NCBI GenBank assembly: GCA_022827425.1
Contig: JAJDSZ010000098.1
Coordinates: forward strand, 1-60,430
DNA from: Pseudomonadales bacterium
GTDB taxonomy: Bacteria; Pseudomonadota; Gammaproteobacteria; Pseudomonadales; Pseudohongiellaceae
Reading direction: 5' to 3'
Length of the DNA: 60,430 nt
Numbering within the stretch: position 1 is the stretch's first letter; every line of letters starts with the position of its first letter. Below are positions 28,582 to 36,724 of the stretch, one piece after another. Both the position numbers and the translations under genes were made by a program. The notes below the pieces were generated by a model. The model saw only the letters and a program-made list of their open reading frames with translations. It had not been told where the DNA came from and did no database searches.

Positions 28582-30243
28582 TTATATTTCGTTTCTTCGG
28601 GCAAACTCATTGATGTGTTCGGCTGCGCGGAAAGCGAGCGCCATGATGGTCATGGTGGGTTGGCCGCGGCTTGAGGTCACCATGGAACTGCCGTCGCAGA
28701 GGAACAGGTTGGGCACATCATGGGTGCGATGGTAACGGTCGATGACCGAAGTGGCGGGATCGTCGCCCATGCGGCAGGTTCCCAGCATGTGGGAGCTGCC
28801 TTCCTGGCCGGTCTCGGGATAGCTTGCGTGAATCTCGACCGCCCCCGCGGCTTCCATCAGTTCCACCGAACGATCCATGAAATAGCGCATGGTGGCGAGG
28901 TCGTCGGGATGGTCCATATAGGTGCAGCGCAGCGCCGGGCGGCCCCAGCGGTCGCGGAGCTCGGGGTCGAGGGTAATGTTGTTCGAGTCCAGCGGCAGGG
29001 AGGTGGTATGGCCGTCAAAAGCTGCGGAATGGGTAAACTCCTGCCGTAATCTGGCCTTGAATTCGCTGCCCCAGGTGGGGCCATCGAACATGCTCGTGGC
29101 GATGGCGGACTCCATGGGCGTGCCACTGCGCACCGGATGCCGCCCGTCTATGCCGCCGCCGCCGTAAAAACCCAGGTTCGGGTCGAGTTCGTACCAGTCG
29201 TGCACCACCCGGGTCGCCGGAATTCCCTTGTGGGCATTGACGGGTTCGGGGAACAACCCGGACACTTCGCTATAGCCGTTGAACATGAGATTGCGACCGA
29301 CAAAGCCGCTGCTGTTGGCCAGGCCATCGGGAAAGCGGGCGGAGTCGGACAACAACAGCAGACGAGGCGTTTCCGCGCCATTGGCGCAGATCACCACGGC
29401 CCGGGCGCGCTGGGATTGTTCATTGTCCCCGGCGTCAAAATAGCTCACTTCGCTGGCGCGTCCGTTCTCGTCGGTTTCCACCCGGGAGACGGTGCAATGG
29501 GTGCGCAATTCGTAGTTGCCCGTAGCCAGGGCAGCGGGAATCATGGTGATCATGGTGGAGGACTTGGCGTTCACCTCACAGCCGAAGCCGAGACAGAATC
29601 CACAATGCACGCAGGGAGGCCGGCCATTATGGGGCCGGGAAAGAATGGCCACCGGCGCGGGATAGGCGGTGTAGCCCAGGGCCCGCGCGCCGCGTTCAAG
29701 CAAGACATCGGAGCCTTTCACGGCCATGGGCGGACAGGGATAGTCCCGCGACCGCGGCGGGTCCCAGGGGCCCTGGAGGCCCGAAACCCCCACTTCCCAA
29801 TCGACCCGGGTGTAGTATGGCTCCAGGTTTTCGTAGCGAATGGGCCAATCTGCGAAATTGGTGCCCGGAATCGTCCCGCGAACGCTGGCCTCCATGAAGT
29901 CGATGGGACGCAGTCGCCAGAAGTTGCCGGAAAAATGCAGGCTGCTGCCGCCGACATTATGGGCGTAGTTGCATACCCGGTCGCGCGGGGTCGCGGTTTC
30001 GCCTGCCGTCTTGCGGAAAGTCTGGGGTCGGCCCCTGCGGTGATTCCAGGTCAGATCGTTGTTAAAAAAAGTGCCCCATTCATCGTGGCGGAAATCCGCC
30101 GCCTGGAGATGCGGCCCCTGTTCCAGCTGCACTACCGAGTGCCCGGCCTCGGCAAGCTCCCTGGCGATGATTCCGCCGGCGGCGCCTGAGCCGACGACGA
30201 CAAAATCGACTTCTTCCCGGGTCTGGAATGTGGCCCCGGCCAT
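28582..30243 (-). CDS. GMC-family oxidoreductase, large subunit
   Basis: 553 residues. An FAD-dependent alcohol/sugar dehydrogenase related to the membrane-bound gluconate and sorbitol dehydrogenases. The N-terminal dinucleotide fold is VVVGSGAAGGIIARELAEAG; HNVGGSSLHFSGN and the C-terminal HMLGTCRMGDDP and SRGQPTMTIMALAFRAAEHI segments form the FAD and active-site regions. A Cys cluster (CVHCGFCLGFGC) at about residues 212-223 may hold a metal or cluster. It has no export signal of its own and probably travels with the Tat-signal-bearing small subunit whose gene ends 2 bases upstream. The substrate is unknown. Confidence 0.9.
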   Translation of the reverse strand: MAGATFQTREEVDFVVVGSGAAGGIIARELAEAGHSVVQLEQGPHLQAADFRHDEWGTFFNNDLTWNHRRGRPQTFRKTAGETATPRDRVCNYAHNVGGSSLHFSGNFWRLRPIDFMEASVRGTIPGTNFADWPIRYENLEPYYTRVDWEVGVSGLQGPWDPPRSRDYPCPPMAVKGSDVLLERGARALGYTAYPAPVAILSRPHNGRPPCVHCGFCLGFGCEVNAKSSTMITMIPAALATGNYELRTHCTVSRVETDENGRASEVSYFDAGDNEQSQRARAVVICANGAETPRLLLLSDSARFPDGLANSSGFVGRNLMFNGYSEVSGLFPEPVNAHKGIPATRVVHDWYELDPNLGFYGGGGIDGRHPVRSGTPMESAIATSMFDGPTWGSEFKARLRQEFTHSAAFDGHTTSLPLDSNNITLDPELRDRWGRPALRCTYMDHPDDLATMRYFMDRSVELMEAAGAVEIHASYPETGQEGSSHMLGTCRMGDDPATSVIDRYHRTHDVPNLFLCDGSSMVTSSRGQPTMTIMALAFRAAEHINEFARRNEI

Positions 30244-30245
30244 GA

Positions 30246-30830
30246 TTATCGCCCTCCCTGATTCATGTAATCCTCGTCGTAATAGCCGAATGGCGGTTGC
30301 CAGACGGAGCGGTTCTCAAAGCCAAGCAGGTCCCAGCCCGCCAGGTCGCGATTGCCGCCGTACTCCGGCAGGGCGAACATGCCGGCCACGGTGAGGAAGC
30401 GGATCGTGGCGAAGAATTCGCTGTCCTCGATTTCGCGCAGCAACTCGTCCTGTTGTCCGCTTTCCAACAGCGAGAAGCGGTCCACCGGAAAGCGCCCCGC
30501 CACAAGTTGCTGCAATTGCCCCAACCCTTCGCGCAGCAACTCAAGCTCGCGCTCGCGCTGGTCGGCAAGCACCGTATCCATGAAATGCACCACGCCGGCC
30601 TCCCGAGCGCCCGGGGTATCGTCGGGGGGGATGATGCGGTCGGCAATGGCCGCGAACTCTTCGGCTTCTTCACCGCCCAGCAATTGCAGGGCGGCGCCGT
30701 CGAGTTCGTTCCGCGCCGCGCGGGAACAGGCGGCGAGGATTGCCGGCAGGCTGAGCGCAATAGCGGAACGAGGCAGGGCCGAAAGGGTATTTTTCAGCAG
30801 GTCGCGGCGGCTAAGCGGGTGCGGTTCCAT
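30246..30830 (-). CDS. Gluconate 2-dehydrogenase subunit 3 family protein
   Basis: 194 residues. The N-terminus has a twin-arginine signal (SRRDLLKN) with a hydrophobic stretch and a lipobox-like LAAC at about 32-35, so it may be a Tat-exported lipoprotein. The body contains the subunit 3 hallmark FAAIADRIIPPDDTPGAREAGVVHFMD and ends with GWDLLGFENRSV. It is thought to carry the GMC catalytic subunit across the membrane and anchor it. It lies directly upstream of the GMC gene in a two-gene operon. No cytochrome subunit is nearby. Confidence 0.9.
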   Translation of the reverse strand: MEPHPLSRRDLLKNTLSALPRSAIALSLPAILAACSRAARNELDGAALQLLGGEEAEEFAAIADRIIPPDDTPGAREAGVVHFMDTVLADQRERELELLREGLGQLQQLVAGRFPVDRFSLLESGQQDELLREIEDSEFFATIRFLTVAGMFALPEYGGNRDLAGWDLLGFENRSVWQPPFGYYDEDYMNQGGR

Positions 30831-30933
30831 TTGGCGGGGCCACCAAAGCCGGCAAGCCAGCTTCGGTCAAGGCGATTTGAATTAGCCGCAGACTATAACA
30901 CAACAGGCCGGGATCTGGCGCCTGAAGCAGTGA

Positions 30934-31032
30934 TCAGACAGCAATGCGATACGCATACCAGGCAATGCTGGCGGCCAGCGCAATCAGCCCGCTGGACATT
31001 CCGAGCAGGCCCGTGAGAAGCCAGACTTTCAT
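30934..31032 (-). CDS. Small single-helix membrane protein
   Basis: 32 residues, MKVWLLTGLLGMSSGLIALA then AASIAWYAYRIAV: a single hydrophobic helix with a short basic end. The ATG overlaps the stop of the upstream 36-residue ORF (ATGA), suggesting coupled translation. Together the two resemble the N-terminal helix and C-terminal membrane anchor of DUF1640-like coiled-coil proteins such as the one at 54440, with the coiled coil missing. It could be a real small-protein pair or the remnant of one gene. Confidence 0.4.
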   Translation of the reverse strand: MKVWLLTGLLGMSSGLIALAASIAWYAYRIAV

Positions 31033-31139
31033 GGACTCGATTCGGGGACGATGGTTCTGGCGATGGCTTCGGCCTGGGCTTGGGTCATGCCGGCTCGTTT
31101 CATGTCCAATGTGCTGTCGAGTATAGCTTGGGCTTGCAT
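31029..31139 (-). CDS. Small ORF resembling the N-terminus of DUF1640-like proteins
   Basis: 36 residues from an ATG with a good GGAG five bases upstream. The segment DMKRAGMTQAQAEAIARTI parallels RRLELTGMARSQAETVVCVV of the gene at 54440 and the typical start of coiled-coil DUF1640 proteins. The frame also extends upstream to about 31318 (MEIIRYLEAKLGREL...), a locally AT-richer stretch that might be coding, but I cannot support it. Function unknown. Confidence 0.4.
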   Translation of the reverse strand: MQAQAILDSTLDMKRAGMTQAQAEAIARTIVPESSP

Positions 31140-31642
31140 GGCATCTCCAGTTTTGTCCTGAAATTGGCAATAAAAACGCTCCGGGTTTTGCCCACGATCT
31201 TCACTGTTACAGCATAGAACAAGGGTTGGGGAAATGCGTAGTTTTTGGGAAAAATAATTTGCGGCTGAGCGCAGCAACTCCCGCCCCAGCTTTGCCTCAA
31301 GGTAGCGGATGATCTCCATTTTGGTCGAGTTACCGGCCGCGCGCAGTCGCGGAATCTCATGAACCCGGCACTGCCATTCGACGGGAGATTCCGCGACTGC
31401 GCGCGGAATGACGGGAAAGGGGGGCGGCATAAGGATGGGAATCGCTGCGCACAATAGCCTCGGCTACATTGCCCCACCCCCAATTGGACACCCATCCTAC
31501 CAGATCGGGAAGCCCCGAAATTGCGGGTTCAAAAGGATTTCGCTCCGGAAATGGTCCCGTTGCCCCGGGACGCCCAGGCGCACCAAATCGCGGGCAGGGG
31601 CCATTCCGCCCGTTCGAGCGTGAATTCCGGGTAGGTTAGTGC
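31140..31642. other. Intergenic stretch downstream of the Y1 transposase
   Basis: About 500 bases with a REP-like hairpin at 31336-31412 and otherwise no supported gene. The part at 31150-31300 is AT-richer than its surroundings, suggesting acquired or degraded sequence. Confidence 0.5.
31336..31412. repeat. REP-like palindromic repeat, copy B
   Basis: Left arm GCGCGCAGTCGCGGAATCTC (31339-31358) and right arm GAGATTCCGCGACTGCGCGC (31385-31404) are exact reverse complements around a 26-base spacer. The right arm ends in GGAATGAC. It is the cleanest copy of the family and is the one nearest the Y1 transposase, about 230 bases past its stop. Confidence 0.85.
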
Positions 31643-32656
31643 CTACGCCGCCTTCTTCATATGGCGCCTCTCCCACGCCTCCACCCGCTCCAGTCCATGG
31701 AACAGTACAATCGCCCGCTTCTGAATCTCCAGCGTCAACACCCGCCACTGCGCCGTGTCCAGACCCAACTCCGACAACGCCGCCGGCGCATCCGGTGCAA
31801 TCATTCCTCTCTTCTCCGGCCGCGCCAGCCGCCCGGTCCAGTCCACCAATTCCAGGTAATCCTCCAGCGCGAACGGCAACTCGGCCTTGGGCTTGCTCCC
31901 CACCGCTTCCGCCAAGGCGATCTTGCGGAGTTCTCCCCCGGGACGAAACGGCATCAGCTTCGGGGCCGGTAAGGGCGCTTCCCCTTTCGTATCGCACGCA
32001 CGGTCCCCCTTCGCCGCTTCCGCCCGTTCCCACAGCCGCGCCCGCACCGAAGTGAAATCCGAATCCGCCAGCGTCCCGCACAGCCCCGCCCGCACCGGGT
32101 TCAAGTCCACATAGGCCATGCAGGACAACAGCGCCGCATCATCCGCCAGCGCCTGGCTCTTGAAACGCCCTTCCCAAAACCGCCCCTTGCAGCCATCCTC
32201 CGCATTCGCCCGGCGGGCCAGGTATTCGTTCAGGCAGCGCATGTACCAGCTCAGGTCGCACAGCCGTTCCCGCCAGCGCGCCGCCAGCACGTCCAACTGC
32301 CCATGCGCCGCCCCGTCCAGCCCGCCCCGGAGATACGCCCGCGCCAGCGGATCGCCGGAAAACAACCGCAGCCAGCGCCGGATGACCTCGTCCCGGTTCC
32401 AGGACCGGCCCTGCTCGATATCCAGATACAGCACCACATGGTAGTGGTTGCTCATCACCGCGTAGGCGGCGATGCGGATCGCGAAGATTTCCTCCAGCGT
32501 CTTCATCCGCGCTAGGAGCCAGGATTTGCGGTGGTCGAAGTTTTTGCCGGTGTAGTCGTCTTCGCCGCAGAGCCAGGCGCGGCGCACGCAGCGGGCGACG
32601 CAGTGGTAGTGGCGGGTGCGTTCTGGCTGGACGATTTGTGAACGTGGCTGGGTCAT
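31643..32656 (-). CDS. Y1 (IS200-like) transposase, REP-associated type
   Basis: 337 residues. It starts with the family signature RTRHYHCVARCVRRAWLCG and has the HUH metal/DNA-nicking motif NHYHVV at about residues 69-74. The conserved YVDLNPVRAGL segment follows near residues 180-190; a tyrosine in this region is the likely nucleophile, though I cannot fix which one. The C-terminal part (ALEDYLELVDWTGR) is typical of the long form found in marine gammaproteobacteria. Such single-copy enzymes without insertion-sequence ends act on dispersed REP palindromes. Six palindromes of one family occur in this window, one just downstream. There is no accessory tnpB and no flanking inverted repeats. 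Confidence 0.88.
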   Translation of the reverse strand: MTQPRSQIVQPERTRHYHCVARCVRRAWLCGEDDYTGKNFDHRKSWLLARMKTLEEIFAIRIAAYAVMSNHYHVVLYLDIEQGRSWNRDEVIRRWLRLFSGDPLARAYLRGGLDGAAHGQLDVLAARWRERLCDLSWYMRCLNEYLARRANAEDGCKGRFWEGRFKSQALADDAALLSCMAYVDLNPVRAGLCGTLADSDFTSVRARLWERAEAAKGDRACDTKGEAPLPAPKLMPFRPGGELRKIALAEAVGSKPKAELPFALEDYLELVDWTGRLARPEKRGMIAPDAPAALSELGLDTAQWRVLTLEIQKRAIVLFHGLERVEAWERRHMKKAA

Positions 32657-32698
32657 GGGGCTTCCGCCGACCGCGGGTTCCGGTGGGGAAGGTATAGG

Positions 32699-33067
32699 TC
32701 AGGATGGTTCGGAATGCCAAGTTTTTGGGGAAATTCTGGGAGGCACTGAAATCGGGAGGGGAGGCAGAGACTGGGGCGGCTGAATGTGAGCCTTGAAGGT
32801 TGGATGGGTGTCCCGTTTCGTTCTCGCGTTTCGTTCTTCCGATGGGTGTCCTGTTTCGGTTACGTTTCGTTCTTCCGATGGGTGTCCTGTTTCGGTTATG
32901 GCCAAACCTGTCTTTTCAAGCAACGAGGTGAGAGACTCGACCAAATTCCGGGCAGCGGCAAGCTCCCGGCGGACCATGTCCCCCGAACCTGTGACTGCGC
33001 CAACATGGGCAATCCCCTCCTCTTCCTGTTCTTGATGCTTCCAGCTACCCTCACTGTCTCTATCCAT
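32699..33067 (-). CDS. Hypothetical protein with 12-residue tandem repeat
   Basis: 122 residues, not recognised. The N-terminal half is helical and acidic (RRELAAARNLVESLTSLLEKTG, a possible coiled coil). The middle has two copies of TETGHPSEERN encoded by a 36-bp tandem repeat, and the C-terminus is Pro-rich. The ribosome binding site is weak. It lies between dtd and the transposase in repeat-rich DNA, so it may be a real accessory gene or an open frame created by repeats. Confidence 0.3.
   Translation of the reverse strand: MDRDSEGSWKHQEQEEEGIAHVGAVTGSGDMVRRELAAARNLVESLTSLLEKTGLAITETGHPSEERNVTETGHPSEERNARTKRDTHPTFKAHIQPPQSLPPLPISVPPRISPKTWHSEPS
32828..32899. repeat. 36-bp tandem repeat, two full copies plus a partial one
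   Basis: Two consecutive 36-bp units beginning GTTTCGTTCTTCCGATGGGT at 32828 and 32864 differ only at the last base. A partial diverged unit precedes them from about 32803. As the period is a multiple of three, copy number changes keep the minus-strand frame. Confidence 0.85.
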
Positions 33068-33224
33068 GGACTCGTCTGAATACTGATCAAGTTGCGGGCA
33101 TATACGCCACGCAACGCGACCTTGGCTATGTGTCTGACCGGAGATACTGCGAAAGGTGCGAAGAGTAACGCGGGGAACCGTCCCTGTTCGTCCCCAAAAT
33201 TGGGTATTTTCTCCTGATCTTGAG

Positions 33225-33659
33225 TCAGCGCAGGATAAAACTCACCGGGCCGTCGTTTTCCAGGGAAATTTGCATGTTGGCGGCGAAAACGCCGCTTTTG
33301 GTGGCGGGGTGCCGGGCCGTGGCGGTTGCCACCATTCTTGCGAACAGCGGCTCGGCCTCGGTGGGCGGCATGGCGCTGGAGAAGCCTGGGCGCAGGCCCT
33401 TGCCGGTGCTGGCGGCGAGGGTGAACTGGGACACCAGCAGCAACTCGCCGTATACCGCCCCCAGGTCGAGATTCATCTTGCCTTCAGAGTCGGCGAAAAC
33501 GCGGTAGCGCAGCAGCCGGTCCACAATGCGGGACATTTCCGCATCGCCGTCCTCCCGCTCAAGGCCCACCAGGGCCAGCAGGCCCCTGCCGATTTCCGCA
33601 TGGATGGCGTCGCCGATGGCGACCCGCGCCCAGTTTACGCGCTGGATGAGGACAATCAT
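33225..33659 (-). CDS. dtd: D-aminoacyl-tRNA deacylase
   Basis: 144 residues, full length. It hydrolyses D-amino acids and glycine mischarged on tRNA. It begins MIVLIQRVNWARV and has both signature elements: the SQFTLAA motif (about 77-83) and a C-terminal NDGPVSF variant of the NxGPVT motif. The substitution of Thr by Ser in that second motif is mild. It lies 25 bases downstream of pip on the same strand, so the two are probably co-transcribed. Confidence 0.95.
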   Translation of the reverse strand: MIVLIQRVNWARVAIGDAIHAEIGRGLLALVGLEREDGDAEMSRIVDRLLRYRVFADSEGKMNLDLGAVYGELLLVSQFTLAASTGKGLRPGFSSAMPPTEAEPLFARMVATATARHPATKSGVFAANMQISLENDGPVSFILR

Positions 33660-33684
33660 TGCGGCAGGAGCAGACGGGGCAGGC

Positions 33685-34644
33685 TCAGCTTACCGGCGAA
33701 AGATCGCGGCCGATTTCGTCGGTGGCCTTGACGAGGCAGTCGGTAAGCGCCGGTTCGGTGGCGAAATGTCCCGCTTCGCGCACGATGCAAAGCTCCGAGC
33801 CCGGCCAGCGGTGGTGCAGTTCGGTGGCGTTGTCCAGTGGGCAGACCATATCGTAGCGGCCGTGAATGATCTGGCCGGGGATGTCCGCCAGGGTTTCCAT
33901 GTTGTTGAGAATCCGGTTTTCCTTGATGAAACAATCATTGACGAAATAATGCGCCTCGACCCGCGCCAGCGCCAGGGCCCGGTGGGGCGAAGTGAACTGG
34001 GACAGGCCAGCCGGGTCGTGGCGCAGGGTGGCGCAGCTTGCCTCCCAGGTGGCCCAGGCCTTGGCGGCGGCCATTCGCGCCAGTTCATCGGGGCCGGTGA
34101 GGCGCTCGTAATAGGCGTCCAGCAGGCGATGGCGTTCGCTCGCGGGGATGGGTTTGAGAAAATCATTCCAGCCATCGGGGAAAATGCGATTGGCGCCTTC
34201 CCGGAACAGCCAGTCCATATCGCGCCGGCGACACAGGAAAATGCCCCGCAGCACCATGGCGGTGACGCGGCCGGGGTGGGTCTGGGCGTAGAGCAGGCTC
34301 AGGGTGGCGCCCCATGAGCCGCCGAACAGCACCCATTGTTCGATGCCCAGGTGTTCGCGGATTTTTTCCATGTCGGCGATCAGGTCAGCGGTGGTGTTCT
34401 CGCGCAATTCGCCATGTGGCTTGGAGCGCCCGCAGCCGCGCTGGTCGAAAGTGATGATGCGAAACAGCTCCGGATCGAAGAAGCGGCGGGAATTGCGGTC
34501 GCAGGCGGCGCCCGGGCCGCCGTGGACAAAGGCCACCGGAATGCCGCCCGGGTTGCCTGCTTCATCAAGATAGATCTCGTGCAGATCGCAGACCTGGAGT
34601 TTGTGGCGCTGGTAAGGCTTGATTTCGGGGAACAGGGTTTGCAC
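33685..34644 (-). CDS. pip: Proline iminopeptidase
   Basis: 319 residues, typical length. An alpha/beta hydrolase of peptidase family S33 that removes N-terminal proline. It shows the oxyanion motif HGGPGAA, the DQRGCGRSKPHG segment, the nucleophile elbow GGSWGATL (about residues 110-117), the acidic residue in HGRYDMVCP and the catalytic His in REAGHFATEP. No signal peptide, so cytoplasmic. It is the upstream gene of the pip-dtd pair. Confidence 0.95.
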   Translation of the reverse strand: MQTLFPEIKPYQRHKLQVCDLHEIYLDEAGNPGGIPVAFVHGGPGAACDRNSRRFFDPELFRIITFDQRGCGRSKPHGELRENTTADLIADMEKIREHLGIEQWVLFGGSWGATLSLLYAQTHPGRVTAMVLRGIFLCRRRDMDWLFREGANRIFPDGWNDFLKPIPASERHRLLDAYYERLTGPDELARMAAAKAWATWEASCATLRHDPAGLSQFTSPHRALALARVEAHYFVNDCFIKENRILNNMETLADIPGQIIHGRYDMVCPLDNATELHHRWPGSELCIVREAGHFATEPALTDCLVKATDEIGRDLSPVS

Positions 34645-34755
34645 GGGCGGGTCTCTTGCAAAGGCTCGGGCAATGTTAGGTCAATTCGGGCCGGAATCGC
34701 CAGTAATCGGGAAAAATGGGGCAATTCGTTCCGCGTGGAGCGAAGCCCCCCAACT

Positions 34756-34839
34756 GTCATTCCGCGCGGAGCGAAGCGGAGTCGCGGAATCTCCTGAAAT
34801 GGCCACCCAATGAGATTCTGCGACTCCGCGCAGAATGAC
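34756..34839. repeat. REP-like palindromic repeat, copy C
   Basis: Left arm GTCATTCCGCGCGGAGCGAA... carries a 10-base internal duplication. Right arm GAGATTCTGCGACTCCGCGC ends in AGAATGAC. The spacer is 18 bases. It lies between pip and the thiI 3' end. Confidence 0.8.
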
Positions 34840-34884
34840 AGAACAAACTTGTGACATGACAGGATAAGGGCAGCAGTTGCCGCA

Positions 34885-36420
34885 TCAACTGGATGGGCGC
34901 GGCTCAAGCACCGCGATATTGCGGTGGCCGGCGTCCTTGAGATGGGCGGCGTGGAGGCGGCTGATCATTCCCCGTTCGCAGTAGAGCAGATAGCGCGAAT
35001 CGGCTTCAAGCCGGGGAAACTCGCCGGCCAGGCGGTAAAAGGGGATGCGCAACAGCGGCGTCCCGGCGGATGCCATCGCCCCCGCGGCAAAACCACGTTC
35101 GGATTCATGACGGATATCGATCACGGTATCGCCGGGCTCGGGCCGCGCCAGTATGGCTACTTCCTGCAGGCTGTCGCCTTCGTCCGCGAAGACTTCGGTA
35201 ATCCGCTGTATCGAGGCATTGGCGACGGCGGCGTCAAGCACTGTCTGGTCGAACTTCGCTTCTTCGCGCTCGACTCGTTCCGGGCGCGCCTTGGTCGTGG
35301 GCTTGTCGGAAATCACCGCGCAGTACTCGGGAATCCGGCGCGAAAATTCCTCGGTGCCGATTTCCCGGGCGAGATTGATGATCCGCTGCTTGTCGGTGGT
35401 TGCCAGCGGGCGGATGACGAGGCGCCCGGCAACGCTGTCGATGACGGCGAGATTGGTCAGGGTCTGGCTCGAAACCTGGGCCACGCTTTCTCCGGTGACC
35501 AGCGCCTCCGCGCCGACTTCGGCGGCGATGCGACCGGCGGCCCGCAGCATCATCCGCTTCAGCACCACGCCCATTTGCGGATTGTCGACTTTTTCGAGGA
35601 TTTCCCGAACCACGTCCGCAAACGGCACCGTGACGAATTTCACCCGGTGCGAGCTGTGGTACTTCAGCCAGAGATACAACGCGAGTTCCCGCACCGCAAG
35701 CCGGTGGGTGTCCCCGCCAAGATTCGCAAGCCGGTGGGTGTCCCCGCCAAGATTCGCCCCGCCAAGATTCGAGTGGGTGTCCCCGCCAAGATTGAAAAAG
35801 CAGTAATGCGTCCGCAGGCCCCGGCGCATGGCGAGATAACTCGAAACCGCCGAATCGAACCCCCCGGAAATCAGCGACAGCACGGCGCCCTGCCCGCCGA
35901 GGGGAAATCCGCCAAGTCCGGCATGGCGGTTGAGTACCAGATGCAATTCCTCATGCCGGATTTCCAGCGACACGAGCACCTCGGGATTGCCGAGATCGAC
36001 TCCCGCGGCCGCCGTATCCCGCTTGAGTCCGGCGCCGACAAAGGCCTCCACATCCACCGAGCGAAAGGCATGGCGGCCGCTGCGTTTGCAGCGCACCGCG
36101 AAGGTCCTGCCCTCAAGCGCTTCTCCATACTGCTCCAGGGCGATGGCCAATATCCCGTCGAAATCGGGCAGGGGATACTTCTTCGCCTCCAGAATCACCG
36201 AAATACCCGGGATCAGCCGCAGCTTTTCCAGCACTTCCGGGCCGGCGGTGGCGGATTCGAGCTCGACTTCGATCAGATCCCACTCGCCGCTGACCCGCAA
36301 CTGCCCGGCCCATGGCTGCAACACCGCCTTGATGTTCCCGCGCAGCAGGCGTACAAGCCGGCGGCGCACGCCGCGGCTCTTGATGGTGATTTCGGGAAAC
36401 AATTTGACCAGAAACAGCAT
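34885..36420 (-). CDS. thiI: tRNA 4-thiouridine synthase with rhodanese domain
   Basis: 511 residues from the ATG at 36420 (MLFLVKLFPEITIKS), the family start; a Met nine codons upstream is unlikely. ThiI makes 4-thiouridine at tRNA position 8 and supplies sulfur for thiamine thiazole. The THUMP domain lies in the first 165 residues, the PP-loop SGGFDS at about 183-188, and a C-terminal rhodanese domain has the persulfide Cys at 481 (YCERGMISR). Right after the PP-loop domain's conserved HYCFFNLGG there is an in-frame insertion of about 23 residues made of NLGGDTHRLA repeats. It may weaken the enzyme or be tolerated in a surface loop. Confidence 0.93.
   Translation of the reverse strand: MLFLVKLFPEITIKSRGVRRRLVRLLRGNIKAVLQPWAGQLRVSGEWDLIEVELESATAGPEVLEKLRLIPGISVILEAKKYPLPDFDGILAIALEQYGEALEGRTFAVRCKRSGRHAFRSVDVEAFVGAGLKRDTAAAGVDLGNPEVLVSLEIRHEELHLVLNRHAGLGGFPLGGQGAVLSLISGGFDSAVSSYLAMRRGLRTHYCFFNLGGDTHSNLGGANLGGDTHRLANLGGDTHRLAVRELALYLWLKYHSSHRVKFVTVPFADVVREILEKVDNPQMGVVLKRMMLRAAGRIAAEVGAEALVTGESVAQVSSQTLTNLAVIDSVAGRLVIRPLATTDKQRIINLAREIGTEEFSRRIPEYCAVISDKPTTKARPERVEREEAKFDQTVLDAAVANASIQRITEVFADEGDSLQEVAILARPEPGDTVIDIRHESERGFAAGAMASAGTPLLRIPFYRLAGEFPRLEADSRYLLYCERGMISRLHAAHLKDAGHRNIAVLEPRPSS
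35695..35793. repeat. Short tandem repeat expansion inside thiI
   Basis: Two identical 30-bp units (35695-35724, 35725-35754) are followed by 15-bp and 24-bp partial units, all ending CCCGCCAAGATT. The total of 99 bases is a multiple of three and preserves the ThiI frame. Only one unit would be expected from the family sequence. Confidence 0.92.
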
Positions 36421-36501
36421 GGCGGCTATATACTCATCGCGCGGCACCGGGACAGTGCGCCGCGCCGAAAGCGGGCAAAGCCGCCAAACTGGAGTAGGCG
36501 A

Positions 36502-36518
36502 TGCACTGAAATGGTGCT
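36502..36518 (+). promoter_or_regulatory. NtrC binding site 1
   Basis: TGCACTGAAATGGTGCT has the GCAC-N7-GTGC dyad of enhancer sites for NtrC. It lies about 128 bases before the predicted sigma-54 start, an enhancer distance like that of enteric glnA. Confidence 0.8.
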
Positions 36519-36533
36519 ATTATTCCGCGAAAC

Positions 36534-36548
36534 GCACTTTTTTAGTGC
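36534..36548 (+). promoter_or_regulatory. NtrC binding site 2
   Basis: GCACTTTTTTAGTGC, a perfect GCACT/AGTGC dyad with the same 15-base length as site 1. The two centres are 31 bases apart (three helical turns), allowing cooperative binding. Confidence 0.8.
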
Positions 36549-36612
36549 AATTCTTTCGTATTGTGTGGGCATTTTGTACCCGATTCAGGCAATTCCATTC
36601 GCTCCGAAGCCA

Positions 36613-36628
36613 TGGCATACATCTTGCT
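36613..36628 (+). promoter_or_regulatory. Sigma-54 promoter of the glnII-ntrBC operon
   Basis: TGGCAT-N5-TTGCT keeps the invariant GG and GC exactly 10 bases apart (-24/-12). It lies about 95 bases before the glnII start and downstream of two NtrC sites. The region 36421-36724 holds nothing else apparent. Confidence 0.85.
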
Positions 36629-36724
36629 CACAAACAGGCAGCCCAGTCCCTGACGCCCACATGATAACCGAAGGGCCCGGAATCTGGCGGCACAGCAATC
36701 CATAACCCAGGAGACAGTTGGAAA

